A DNA stretch of 64,000 nt from Streptomyces sp. WZ-12 (GTDB lineage: Bacteria > Actinomycetota > Actinomycetes > Streptomycetales > Streptomycetaceae): positions 1 to 64,000 of the forward strand of contig NZ_CP118575.1 in the NCBI RefSeq assembly GCF_028898845.1, in the 5' to 3' direction. Numbering within the stretch: position 1 is the first letter of the stretch; each line of letters opens with the position of its first letter. A program made the translations under genes and the position numbers. Below are positions 16,881 through 24,665 of the stretch, piece by piece. The notes under the pieces are model-generated. The model did not search any database. It was not told the origin of the DNA and saw nothing but the letters and a program-made list of their open reading frames with translations.

Positions 16881-16917
16881 CAGGGGGCCTCGGCGAGTTG
16901 CCCGCCGAGGCCCCCTG
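16881..16917. terminator. bidirectional terminator hairpin
   Basis: CAGGGGGCCTCGGCG pairs perfectly with CGCCGAGGCCCCCTG (15-bp stem, 7-base loop), followed by TTGTGTG. It lies between two convergent genes. Confidence 0.75.
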
Positions 16918-16930
16918 TTGTGTGCTGCTG

Positions 16931-17833
16931 CTACGTCGCGTCAAGGGCTTGCGTGACGCGGTCGGCGTCCCACGCGCCGCCATCGATCATGGGGCGGGTG
17001 AGGGTCTCGTAGGTTTGGAGAGTCGTGGTCGCGGAGTGTGCGCTCCAGACCTCCTCGAACCGCTCTCGCCAGCGGTCGACGCCCTGAAAATGCACGGTGG
17101 AGCGGCCGCGGGTGTAGTCGGCGTCGCCTTGTTCTTCTTCGACGAGGGCGGCGCCAGCCGCGACGACGATGTAGTCGACGGCCTGCTCGGGGCGGAGTCG
17201 GTCGCGGACGGCCAGGCCGCAGGTGACGCCGAGCTGGCGGTGCTGGTTGATGAGGGCCAGCAGGTTGCGGGCGTAGTCCTCGCGGGTGAGGTCGGCCTGG
17301 TAGGCGATGAAGAGCCGGTTGATCTGGCCGCCGGATTCGATCATCTGCCGGTTGGCGGCGAGGTACTCGCGGCGTTGGGTGAGCAGGGAGGGGTCGGTGG
17401 TCAGGTCGGCGGCGAGGATCCGCTGGGGCTGGGACTGTGCCTCGATGAGGGTTTTGACGAGCATGACGGACAGGCGCGGTACTTCAGTTGAGTACACACG
17501 CATGTGGCCGCTGGCGATCTGCTCGTAGTCCTGGACGATGTCACGTTCGACCTTTGCGCGGACCATTGCGTAGAACTGCGCGTCATCCATGCCTTTGAGG
17601 TTATGGGCCCGACGCAACGTCAGGAAGCGCCTGCGCAGCCATATGTGGCTGCCGACCAGCACGAGGACGATCGCGGTCTCGGCGGCCAGGAGGACGTTCT
17701 TGATGTCCGGCGCTTTGGTGGCCCAGGCAACGACCGGTGTGATGATGCCCGCGAGACCGATGAGGTTGGCCAGGGCTGGGGAGGCGAGGGCGTCGATGCT
17801 CCGTAACGCCGGCCTTTGGGGTGCTGTAGCCAC
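16931..17833 (-). CDS. hypothetical membrane-anchored protein
   Basis: 300 residues from a GTG with AGGAGGGGG upstream. Two adjacent hydrophobic helices near the N-terminus (LIGLAGIITPVVAWA and VLLAAETAIVLVLVGSHIW) anchor a soluble C-terminal domain. That domain begins with a basic RRRFLTLRRAHN segment and has alternating helix/strand character (YIVVAAGAALVEEE, VHFQGVDRWRERFEEVW). It ends 17 bases from the GntR gene in the same direction and may be co-transcribed. I do not recognise the family. Confidence 0.65.
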   Translation of the reverse strand: MATAPQRPALRSIDALASPALANLIGLAGIITPVVAWATKAPDIKNVLLAAETAIVLVLVGSHIWLRRRFLTLRRAHNLKGMDDAQFYAMVRAKVERDIVQDYEQIASGHMRVYSTEVPRLSVMLVKTLIEAQSQPQRILAADLTTDPSLLTQRREYLAANRQMIESGGQINRLFIAYQADLTREDYARNLLALINQHRQLGVTCGLAVRDRLRPEQAVDYIVVAAGAALVEEEQGDADYTRGRSTVHFQGVDRWRERFEEVWSAHSATTTLQTYETLTRPMIDGGAWDADRVTQALDAT

Positions 17834-17850
17834 GATGTTGTTCCCCCTCC

Positions 17851-18630
17851 TTAGGCCCGCTCGGGGCCGTCATGCGATGTGCCGTCGGGTGCGGGGAGCG
17901 GGATGTCGTAGGTGACCTCCCACCGCTCGTGGGGCACGACGATGTCCGCGGTCTCCACCGGCCGGCCGACGGTGTCGTAGTGCGTGCGTTCGATGTGCAG
18001 AGCCTGGGCCCCGGGGCGCATCCCCAGCAGATGTGCTTGGTCGTCGTCCAGGCGGACCGGCCGGGGCACCTCGGTGACGCGGGTCACGGTGATGCCGAGG
18101 TGGGCCATCCGCTCGACGACGCCTCGGCCGGCAAGGGGCCCGCCTTCGGGTAGGACGACGGTGGTGCCGTCGGTGATGGCCATGGGCTCCCAGCTGGTGG
18201 TCACCATCACCGGCTGCCGCTCGGCGAGGAATTCGTATGCCGTGCGCACGCACAGGTCACCGGGCTCGATATCGAGGCGGGCGGCGATGTCGGCTGGGGC
18301 CGGGGTCTTGGCCAGGGAGTCCGATTCCCAGATGCCGTCGAAGCCGGCCGGGGCGACCCCGGCGGGGGCGGTGCGCAGCATGGTCCGTCGTGTGTACGTC
18401 TGGCGGACGTACGTCCCGGCGCCGGGGCGGCCCTCCAGCAGTCCTTCGGTGATCAGGAGTTCCTGGGCGCGGCGGATGACGTTCTCGCCGGCATCGAGTT
18501 CGGCGCCCAGTTCCGGGCGGGAGGGCAGCCGGTGGCCGGCGGGCCAGGTGCCGTCGACGATGCGGTCCCTAAGGATGGCGGCGACCCGTTCATAGGGGTG
18601 TGGAGGGGTGCGTGACGCGCCGTCAGCCAT
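17851..18630 (-). CDS. GntR-family repressor (HutC/KorSA-like, UTRA domain)
   Basis: 259 residues. An N-terminal GntR winged helix (YERVAAILRDRIVDGTWPAG, then LPSRPELGAELDAGENVIRR) is joined to a UTRA effector domain (about 85-245). The ATG follows AAGGAGAGG. It is divergent from a small gene plus dapF across two CTAGT-N-ACTAG boxes (18673-18705). The same box lies at 21084-21098. Autoregulation and control of both neighbours are therefore likely. UTRA ligands are usually small metabolites. None can be named. Confidence 0.87.
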   Translation of the reverse strand: MADGASRTPPHPYERVAAILRDRIVDGTWPAGHRLPSRPELGAELDAGENVIRRAQELLITEGLLEGRPGAGTYVRQTYTRRTMLRTAPAGVAPAGFDGIWESDSLAKTPAPADIAARLDIEPGDLCVRTAYEFLAERQPVMVTTSWEPMAITDGTTVVLPEGGPLAGRGVVERMAHLGITVTRVTEVPRPVRLDDDQAHLLGMRPGAQALHIERTHYDTVGRPVETADIVVPHERWEVTYDIPLPAPDGTSHDGPERA

Positions 18631-18672
18631 GCCTCTCCTTGCCCTGGGTGTTGATCAGTACCGATTGACAAA

Positions 18673-18705
18673 GCTAGTCACTAGCTCGAAAACTAGTGAC
18701 TAGCT
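18673..18705. promoter_or_regulatory. double GntR operator
   Basis: Two near-identical palindromes, GCTAGTCACTAGC (18673-18685) and AACTAGTGACTAGCT (18691-18705), share the core CTAGT-N-ACTAG in opposite central-base orientation. They sit between the divergent GntR and dapF units, directly after a TTGACA hexamer at 18665-18670 that could be the -35 of the dapF promoter. Confidence 0.8.
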
Positions 18706-18744
18706 CTACCTTGTGTGACATCTCTTTGGGCCGATCGGGGAGCA

Positions 18745-18996
18745 GTGGCCTACGACCCGCAGATCGCCGTCATCCACTCGGTACGCGCACGGCTCACGGC
18801 GCTGGCGGGGATCCCGCCCCGAGTCATTGACGAGGGCGCCTCCGTGCGCATCGAGACCGACGTCACCGACGCCCTCCTGCGTCGGTGGACGCACGCGGTC
18901 CCGGTGTTCTCCCTGGGCTCCGAGTTCGGCCTGATCACCACGACAGCCGGGCAAATCGCCTGGCTGCGCATCGAGTTACGAGAGGGCACTCCATGA
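18745..18996 (+). CDS. small hypothetical protein coupled to dapF
   Basis: 83 residues from the GTG at 18745, with GGGGAG just upstream. A GTG at 18715 would add ten residues but lies only ten bases from the operator. It contains PRVIDEGASVRIETDVTDALLRRW and FSLGSEFGLITT (each given in part). Its stop overlaps the dapF start as ATGA, so the two are translationally coupled. No family is recognised. Confidence 0.65.
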   Translation: MAYDPQIAVIHSVRARLTALAGIPPRVIDEGASVRIETDVTDALLRRWTHAVPVFSLGSEFGLITTTAGQIAWLRIELREGTP

Positions 18997-19910
18997 CCCC
19001 CGCCCCTGTCGCCGCCTGGCCCTTCCTCAAAGGCCATGGAGCCCAAAACGACTTTCTCCTGCTGCCGGACCCCCACGGACGCCTGCGTCTGCTCCCCGAG
19101 GACGTCCGGCAACTGTGTGACCGGCGCGTCGGTATCGGCGCCGACGGGCTGCTGCGCGCCGTCCACACCGCCACTGATCCCGAGGCCGCCACGATGGCGG
19201 AGCGGGCCACGTGGTTCATGGACTACCGCAATCCCGACGGCTCCCCCGCCCAGATGTGCGGCAACGGCATACGCGTCCTTGCCCGCTACCTGGTGGACGC
19301 CGGCCACCAGGACCCCGGCACCCTCGCCATCGCCACCCGCGCGGGCATCCGCCACGTCCACGTCCCTTCCCGCAGCCCCGAGTTCACCGGCCCCGTCACC
19401 GTCCTGATGGGCCGCCCTGCCCTCCCTGGCCCCGCCGGCATCCGCGTGACCGTCGCCGACCGCTCCTGGCCCGCCACCCACGTCGACATGGGCAACCCCC
19501 ACGCCGTCGCCTTCGTCGACGACCTCGACGACGCCGGCGACCTGCGCACCCCGCCCACCGTCACCCCAGCCGACGCCTACCCGGCCGGTGTCACCGTGGA
19601 GTTCGTGGCCGTCCGCGGCCCGCAGCACCTGGCCGTCCGCGTCCACGAGCGCGGCGTCGGCGAGACCCGCGCTTGCGGAACCGGTGCCTGCGCCGCCGTC
19701 GCCGGTGCCCTCGCCCGCACCGGCCTTCGCCCCGCCGGCCCCCTCCGGTTCGCCGTCGACCTGCCCGGCGGCCGGCTCACCATCACGGCGAACCCGGACG
19801 GCACGATGGAACTCATTGGCCCGGCCGCCATCGTCGCCCAGGGCACGCTCAACCCGACCATCCGAATCCCCGGCCCGCGGATCGGGTGGTCACCCGCCAG
19901 AGCCCGCTGA
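18993..19910 (+). CDS. dapF: diaminopimelate epimerase
   Basis: 305 residues from the ATG at 18993. DapF interconverts LL- and meso-diaminopimelate with two cysteines, both present: MCGNGIRVLARYL near residue 88 and ACGTGACAAV near residue 228. Other family blocks include HGAQNDFLLL at the start, MDYRNPDGSPAQ and HVDMGNPHAVAF. The length is normal (270-310). It is not in a lysine or cell-wall operon but in a small repressor-controlled unit with an unknown partner, so it is probably an accessory paralogue. Altered peptidoglycan stem chemistry or a non-DAP amino acid substrate are possible roles. Confidence 0.9.
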   Translation: MTPAPVAAWPFLKGHGAQNDFLLLPDPHGRLRLLPEDVRQLCDRRVGIGADGLLRAVHTATDPEAATMAERATWFMDYRNPDGSPAQMCGNGIRVLARYLVDAGHQDPGTLAIATRAGIRHVHVPSRSPEFTGPVTVLMGRPALPGPAGIRVTVADRSWPATHVDMGNPHAVAFVDDLDDAGDLRTPPTVTPADAYPAGVTVEFVAVRGPQHLAVRVHERGVGETRACGTGACAAVAGALARTGLRPAGPLRFAVDLPGGRLTITANPDGTMELIGPAAIVAQGTLNPTIRIPGPRIGWSPARAR

Positions 19911-19932
19911 TCCCGAAGAAGCCACGGCGCAG

Positions 19933-19972
19933 GGGAGAGGGCCCGAACCTTGCTGGGTTCGGGCCCTCTCCC
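19933..19972. terminator. bidirectional terminator between dapF and desaturase
   Basis: GGGAGAGGGCCCGAACC and GGTTCGGGCCCTCTCCC form a perfect 17-bp stem with a 6-base loop between convergent genes. Confidence 0.9.
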
Positions 19973-19985
19973 ATGCGCTGCCGCT

Positions 19986-21074
19986 CTACACGGCCGGACG
20001 CGCCTCTGCTCCCGCTGGGGAAGCGGGCGTGCTCCCCAGGGCCCGCAGGTGCCGGCCGGCGACCGAATCCTCACCGAGGACCAGTCCGGCGGGCGTGAAA
20101 TGCGGGTCGCCCAAGAACCGCTCCAGAGCGGGCAGATAGCCCCACCGCACGCTCGGGTGCGCGGAGTGGGCGTAGTGATGCAGATCCCCGTACGGGAGCC
20201 ACAGGACCGAGGCGAGTGTGGCCAGAAGCCGGTTGCGCGGGTACAGACGAAGGCACCGCCCCGCCTCCACCTCGGCCGGGGAGCCGCTGCGGTGCTCAGG
20301 GTCGAACCAGGTGTGCTCCACCACCAAGGACAGCCAGGCGAGTTGCGGGTACAGCAGCAGCCGCGGAACCAGCACCCCGCACACCACCGCGCCCGCCTCG
20401 CCGACCAGATACGACGCGACCAGGACCGCTCCCACGCCGGCCGCCCGGCCCGGCGAGTGCCGCAGGCTCCCCGCGATCGAAGTCAGGGTGGAGCGCAGCC
20501 CCCGCGGTGTCAGGGGGAACAGGAGCGCGGCGGCGAATCGCGCGGGGGCGACGCCCGGACGGAGCCCTGCCGCGCGGAGTTCGGACAGGTTCGGGTCGAC
20601 GGACAGAGTCGCGTGGGGGTGATGGTCACGCACGTGCCGCCGACGCCGGGTCTCGACGGGCACGAAGCCGAGCGGCACGTGCGCGAAGACCTCACCCAGC
20701 AACCGGTTCGCGCCGGCACTACGGGCGAGCACACCGTGAACGGCGAAGTGGCTGATCTCCTGCAGATGCCGAAATGCCACGGCCACGCCCACGGCGGCGG
20801 TCGCAGCCGGCAGCGGGCCCTGGCGCGCGAGCAGCCACCAGCCCGTGATCTGCACCCACTGACCGGCGAGCAGTAGCACCGGGGTGACGTTGTTGGCCCG
20901 GCGGCGCTGAAGGGATATCAGCTCCGGTGCCGCGGCGGAGCGAGGGCGGCCCCGGGCGAACCAGGCGCGGTCGACCTGGCGCAGGGCGATGCCAAGGGTG
21001 ATGACGGCTAAGCACAGCAGCATGAGCGGTCCAAAAGAGCAGATAGGAGGCGGGCCAGCCCCGCCGATCATCAC
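19986..21074 (-). CDS. fatty-acid desaturase-like membrane di-iron enzyme
   Basis: 362 residues with several hydrophobic segments (PLMLLCLAVITLGIAL, VTPVLLLAGQWVQITGWWLL, AAGVGAVLVASYLV). The histidine boxes expected of membrane desaturases/hydroxylases are present: HLQEISHFAVHG (about 103-114), RHVRDHHPH (about 145-153) and HHYAHSAHP (about 305-313). The GTG/ATG start pair at 21074/21071 lies ten bases from the CTAGTCACTAG box at 21084, so repression by the GntR protein is likely. The substrate, lipid or otherwise, is unknown. Confidence 0.75.
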   Translation of the reverse strand: MMIGGAGPPPICSFGPLMLLCLAVITLGIALRQVDRAWFARGRPRSAAAPELISLQRRRANNVTPVLLLAGQWVQITGWWLLARQGPLPAATAAVGVAVAFRHLQEISHFAVHGVLARSAGANRLLGEVFAHVPLGFVPVETRRRRHVRDHHPHATLSVDPNLSELRAAGLRPGVAPARFAAALLFPLTPRGLRSTLTSIAGSLRHSPGRAAGVGAVLVASYLVGEAGAVVCGVLVPRLLLYPQLAWLSLVVEHTWFDPEHRSGSPAEVEAGRCLRLYPRNRLLATLASVLWLPYGDLHHYAHSAHPSVRWGYLPALERFLGDPHFTPAGLVLGEDSVAGRHLRALGSTPASPAGAEARPAV

Positions 21075-21083
21075 GTAACGTAC

Positions 21084-21098
21084 ATCTAGTCACTAGAT
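21084..21098. promoter_or_regulatory. GntR operator, second locus
   Basis: ATCTAGTCACTAGAT is a perfect palindrome about a central C. It carries the same CTAGTCACTAG core as the boxes at 18.7 kb. It lies between the divergent desaturase and the small plus-strand operon starting at 21116. Confidence 0.8.
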
Positions 21099-21115
21099 TT
21101 GGCCCAGGGGAGCCC

Positions 21116-21358
21116 ATGCCGCAACTGGAGTACCGCGACGCCGACGACCTGCCCCAGGCCCTGAAGGGCACGGTCTTCCGGGAGCGCGACGGCAGGTGCT
21201 GGTACGTGGCGGCGCTGGTCATCCACTACGACCGCGAATCGGGTCAGGAGACCAAGCAGGTCGCGTTCCTGCGGCGTGCTGACTCCTGCAGCGGCATCGA
21301 GTGGGAGATCCCCCTGGCGACGTTGTACGAGACTGCGGAGGTAGACCAATGGCCATGA
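21116..21358 (+). CDS. small hypothetical protein
   Basis: 80 residues from an ATG preceded by CAGGGGAG. Features are a probable beta-rich core (CWYVAALVIHYDRES, KQVAFLRRADSC) and an acidic C-terminus. It is the first gene after the GntR operator and overlaps the next gene by ten bases. No family recognised. Confidence 0.6.
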   Translation: MPQLEYRDADDLPQALKGTVFRERDGRCWYVAALVIHYDRESGQETKQVAFLRRADSCSGIEWEIPLATLYETAEVDQWP

Positions 21359-21612
21359 ACGCCGAGGAACGCGCCTGGCGGAGCGCCCGGGAAGCGGACG
21401 CGCTCCGGGCCGGGAAGACGGCGGCAACGAGCCTTCAAGAGGCACTCGCCCGAGTCGGCATCGTGATCCCGTCACTGCGCGCGGGCTACCCAGTCAACGG
21501 CAACGCCCACGTGGAGCTGGGCGGTTGCAATGCCGACACCGCCACCAAGCTGGCAAAGATCATCAACGGGGCCGCCGACGCCCTGCCGGAACTACGAGCC
21601 ACCGCCCCCTGA
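21349..21612 (+). CDS. small hypothetical protein
   Basis: 87 residues from the ATG at 21349, which has GGAGG seven bases upstream, inside the end of the preceding gene. An earlier in-frame GTG at 21301 is less likely. It has a charged N-terminus (NAEERAWRSAREADALRAGK) and a C-terminal ADTATKLAKIINGAADALPEL. It is co-expressed with the 80-residue protein and presumably controlled by the GntR box. Confidence 0.6.
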   Translation: MAMNAEERAWRSAREADALRAGKTAATSLQEALARVGIVIPSLRAGYPVNGNAHVELGGCNADTATKLAKIINGAADALPELRATAP

Positions 21613-21628
21613 GCGCCGTGCAGGAGGG

Positions 21629-21652
21629 GACTCCCGCTAGTCGGCGGGAGTC
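21629..21652 (+). terminator. terminator hairpin after the small operon
   Basis: GACTCCCGC pairs with GCGGGAGTC (9 bp, 6-base loop) 17 bases past the stop at 21612. A second 11-bp stem AGCGCCACTGG/CCAGTGGCGCT lies at 21714-21743. The rest of 21653-21890 carries only a short minus-strand tail reading LLTGEQMNMLVYRLRGQYAA before a stop, perhaps a gene remnant. Confidence 0.6.
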
Positions 21653-21890
21653 GATCGCACAGCCGGATCACCAAGAGGGCCCCGGTGACGGGCAGCATCG
21701 GCCGGACGGCGTCAGCGCCACTGGGGCGGTCTCCAGTGGCGCTTATGCCGCGTACTGGCCGCGGAGCCTGTACACCAGCATGTTCATCTGCTCACCCGTC
21801 AGGAGCGCGGCCGTGCTCCCGCCGTCGCTGATCTCGGCGACGGCCGAGGTTCACCCACCGCCGACATTGTGGACGTCAGTGTGAAGACGG

Positions 21891-22634
21891 TCAGCTCACC
21901 AGCATGGCCTGGAGGGCGCTGAGCGACAGCTCGTTTGTGCCACGGTCTGCCGCAGGACTCTGCGTCCAGGCGACGATCGCTGGGTGTGCATCCTCGTAGG
22001 GGGTGCCGGCGGGCGTGATGCCTCCGTCGTTGCGAGCGATCTGGGTGAGGTAGGCGGCCAGGGCGTGCGGGCCGCCGCCGCTGTAGCCGATGTTGTAACC
22101 CACGGCACGGCGCTGCGGCAGGATCGACAGATCACCCTTGTCGGTCCGGGCCCAGAACAGACCTCTGCCGGTGTGGAAGCTGCTGAAGATGTCGCCAGGG
22201 CGCAGTTCGAGAGGGGCGTACGTCTTGTAGCTCCACTGGTCCGTGCCACCGGCACCCACGTGCTTGAAGTGCTCGCCCACGACGGGCAGCCCGAACTCAG
22301 GGTCGTAGAAGGTCCGGCGGCACACACAGCCCGATTCGCGTACGGCCGCCGGGTTGTCCTTGTCCTCCGTGACACACGGATGGAACAGAGCCGGGATCTT
22401 CGTCGGCTCCACGAGCGTGCAGTGCATCGCGTTCGGCTCGCAACGCACCAGCCTGCTCAGCCACTCCTGGAAGTGAGGTGTCACCGTCTGGGACGCCTCG
22501 ATATCCAGTTCGGCGTTCAGCGACGACGAGGCGATTCCGAGGCGGGCCTCGGTATAGAGGACGAAGTTCAGGTAACCGGTCGTCGGGTCGCTCAGGTTCA
22601 GGTCGTGGGCCTCATAGGTCACGTGGCGCTCCAA
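21891..22634 (-). CDS. hypothetical protein
   Basis: 247 residues, ATG start. It has several paired cysteines (LVRCEPNAMHC; ESGCVCRRTF) and a Gly/Tyr-rich VGYNIGYSGGGPHAL segment near residue 175, with aromatic-rich neighbours (TDQWSYKTYAPLELRPGDIF in full is 20 residues). It follows another unknown gene by 32 bases in the same direction, so the two are probably an operon. No family is recognised. Confidence 0.6.
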   Translation of the reverse strand: MERHVTYEAHDLNLSDPTTGYLNFVLYTEARLGIASSSLNAELDIEASQTVTPHFQEWLSRLVRCEPNAMHCTLVEPTKIPALFHPCVTEDKDNPAAVRESGCVCRRTFYDPEFGLPVVGEHFKHVGAGGTDQWSYKTYAPLELRPGDIFSSFHTGRGLFWARTDKGDLSILPQRRAVGYNIGYSGGGPHALAAYLTQIARNDGGITPAGTPYEDAHPAIVAWTQSPAADRGTNELSLSALQAMLVS

Positions 22635-22666
22635 GATGGAATGGCTCTCCAGGCGTGGCGGCGGTG

Positions 22667-23251
22667 TCAGATGGCGCGGTGCTCAGGGCGCAGAGTGAGG
22701 CCGCGGTACAGGAGCTGATCGGCGTCGTCGGGACCGAGTCCAAGCGCGTGAGAGACGGCCGTGCCTTCGTCGTCGCGGACGAAGGCCAGCAGGATCTTGT
22801 GGCTGGCGGGGTCAGCCATGATCCGGCGAGCGGCTTCGACGATGTGGGCGACGCAGCCAGTGGTGCCGTCTTCGATGATGTCCCGGCGCGTCTTGTCATC
22901 CCAGACGTTGAGCTGGAGGTTGGCCCCCTCGGTGGAGCAGTCTTCCTTGGAGTCCGCACCGAGCACGCACCTCCCGAGCAGGGCCGCGTGGGCGTGACGC
23001 TGAAGGTAGACAGCCTTACCCAGGAGGCGATCGACTTCCTTCTCCGTGTTCTCGCGTGCCTTCTCGGCACTCACGAGCGAGGTCCTGGAGTTGTGGGGCT
23101 GCATCCGGATCTTCAGCGCCGACAGGCTGCGGGCGAGGTCGTCGGCGACGCTGAGCAGGCCCACCAAGTTCACATCCCCGCGCTGGCGGGGCGGGGGCAG
23201 TTCGTCGGGGTAGCTCTCCAGTGGTTCCAGCGGTTCGTGCAGGTCGGTCAA
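22667..23251 (-). CDS. hypothetical protein
   Basis: 194 residues from the TTG at 23251, which has GGGAGGA immediately upstream. A GTG at 23278 would add nine residues. Features are a helical middle (SLSALKIRMQP, EKARENTEKEVDRLLG) and a C-terminal half with LGRCVLGADSKEDC, DIIEDGTTGCVAHIVEAARR and a KILLAFVRDDEG strand. It is first of a two-gene unit with 21891-22634. Function unknown. Confidence 0.6.
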   Translation of the reverse strand: MTDLHEPLEPLESYPDELPPPRQRGDVNLVGLLSVADDLARSLSALKIRMQPHNSRTSLVSAEKARENTEKEVDRLLGKAVYLQRHAHAALLGRCVLGADSKEDCSTEGANLQLNVWDDKTRRDIIEDGTTGCVAHIVEAARRIMADPASHKILLAFVRDDEGTAVSHALGLGPDDADQLLYRGLTLRPEHRAI

Positions 23252-23696
23252 GGTTCCTCCCGTGCCGGGTGCCAACACCCCCGATTCTCAGTCCCGCTCG
23301 CCGGGCCTCGCGGGTGAAGTCGCCAATCGGCCATGCGCTGGCCGATTGACATCCCTTCAACGGTCACGACCTACTCGGAGGTCCCTTCAGGATGGAGCTT
23401 GAGCAAACCGACCTCGCCCACATCAACTCCACCAACTTGACCTAGGGCTTCGGCGTCAAGGCAGCTCCGGCCAGACGCGGCCTTTTGTAAGCCTCTCCCC
23501 CGCTACTTCGGCCGCCACACCAGCGCCCCCACCCCGACCCCAGCAACCACATGCTCCCCACGCCGGCAGCGCCGACGGTGATTGGACAGCCCCGAACCAT
23601 GGCCGTGGCCGCCCACCGCCCCGTCAACCGACATCCTCCTCACCGGCCCTGAGTGCACGACAGCTGTCCGCGGCATCGGGCACCCGTCAGGCATAG

Positions 23697-23736
23697 TCGA
23701 AGGCCGGCACGCCCTGGGCGGAGTGCCGGCCTTCGA
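23697..23736 (-). terminator. terminator of parB-parA
   Basis: TCGAAGGCCGGCAC pairs perfectly with GTGCCGGCCTTCGA (14-bp stem, 12-base loop) about 30 bases past the parA stop. Confidence 0.8.
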
Positions 23737-23751
23737 TCGAACGGCGATGCC

Positions 23752-23766
23752 GTTTCCAGTGGAAAC
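23752..23766. promoter_or_regulatory. parS-like palindrome 1
   Basis: GTTTCCAGTGGAAAC lies just downstream of the parA stop. It has the same arms as the four other sites, with a different central base. Confidence 0.75.
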
Positions 23767-23768
23767 GC

Positions 23769-24665
23769 TTAGGCAGTCAGGTCGGCGAAGCCGAGGTGCG
23801 TCATGACCTTGCGGTAGTCCACCGATGGCACGGAGTTCGGCAGGAGGACGGGCAGCGGGCACTCGTCCTCGTACAGCTTCTTCGCGTCGGCCGAGTACCG
23901 GACGTAGGGGAGCAGCACCGAGCCGTATAGGGCTTCGGCCTGGGCGGTGGCGCGGCGGGCCGCGGCTTCGTTGTGGCTGGAGGTCGGTGATCCGGTAAGG
24001 AGCATGTGATTGAGGGTGGGGCGGCCGGGCACGGAGCGCCGCCCGCGGTTCTTGTCCCTGACTCGCTCAAGCTCGTCGATGAGTCGCTTGACCATCTTGA
24101 CGTCCTTGGGGTCCGCCTTGATGGAAGGCATGACGGAGTCGTCCTCGTCCAGCATGCGAAGGACGGAGTACGGGAGTTTGCCGTAGCTGGCGGGGAAGTC
24201 CATGTAGAAGACCGTGTCGTCGCCTTGGTAGCTGCGGAGAATCTCGGCGAACCAGTCGTTGCGGTCAGGGTCTTCTGCGATGGCGGTGTCCGCGCCAGCC
24301 ATGAGGGGACTACTGGGGACCACCCGGAGATTCGGGATGGTGGCGAACGCGTCGTCGTCGTAGCCCTCGTCGATGCGGTATCGGGCGGGGAGGGCGACCT
24401 CGTCGAGGGTGGCGTTGCCGTACAGCAGGTCCATGGCAGTCTTCTTGCCCTTAAGGGCGGTCTCGTCGTAGCCGAGCACGAGGGAACTGGACATGTTGCT
24501 GTCGAGGTCGAACACGACACCCGAGTGCCCACGCAAGGCAGCTGTGACGGCCATGGAGGTGGCACTGGTGGTCTTTGTGGAGCCACCGCATTCGATGACA
24601 TAGGCCCAGATGAGAGGCCAGTTCCTGCCGTTGGGACGGAAACGGCGGTCTACAGCGGCGGTCAT
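23769..24665 (-). CDS. parA: ParA-type partition ATPase
   Basis: 298 residues from the ATG at 24665, which overlaps the parB stop (ATGA). The P-loop reads CGGSTKTTSATSMA (about residues 26-39) and motif A' VVFDLDSNMSSS (about 50-61). ParA/MinD ATPases normally have KGG at the loop start. Here that signature lysine position is a cysteine, which may change ATP-dependent dimerisation. A longer frame upstream lies inside parB and is not coding. Flanking palindromes and a ParB partner support a partition role. Confidence 0.82.
   Translation of the reverse strand: MTAAVDRRFRPNGRNWPLIWAYVIECGGSTKTTSATSMAVTAALRGHSGVVFDLDSNMSSSLVLGYDETALKGKKTAMDLLYGNATLDEVALPARYRIDEGYDDDAFATIPNLRVVPSSPLMAGADTAIAEDPDRNDWFAEILRSYQGDDTVFYMDFPASYGKLPYSVLRMLDEDDSVMPSIKADPKDVKMVKRLIDELERVRDKNRGRRSVPGRPTLNHMLLTGSPTSSHNEAAARRATAQAEALYGSVLLPYVRYSADAKKLYEDECPLPVLLPNSVPSVDYRKVMTHLGFADLTA

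Larger units (their letters stand above)
23252..23768. other. 517-base gap between the two-gene unit and parA
   Basis: No coding frame is supported. It holds the parAB terminator hairpin (23697-23736) and one parS-like palindrome (23752-23766), each listed separately. Confidence 0.5.
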
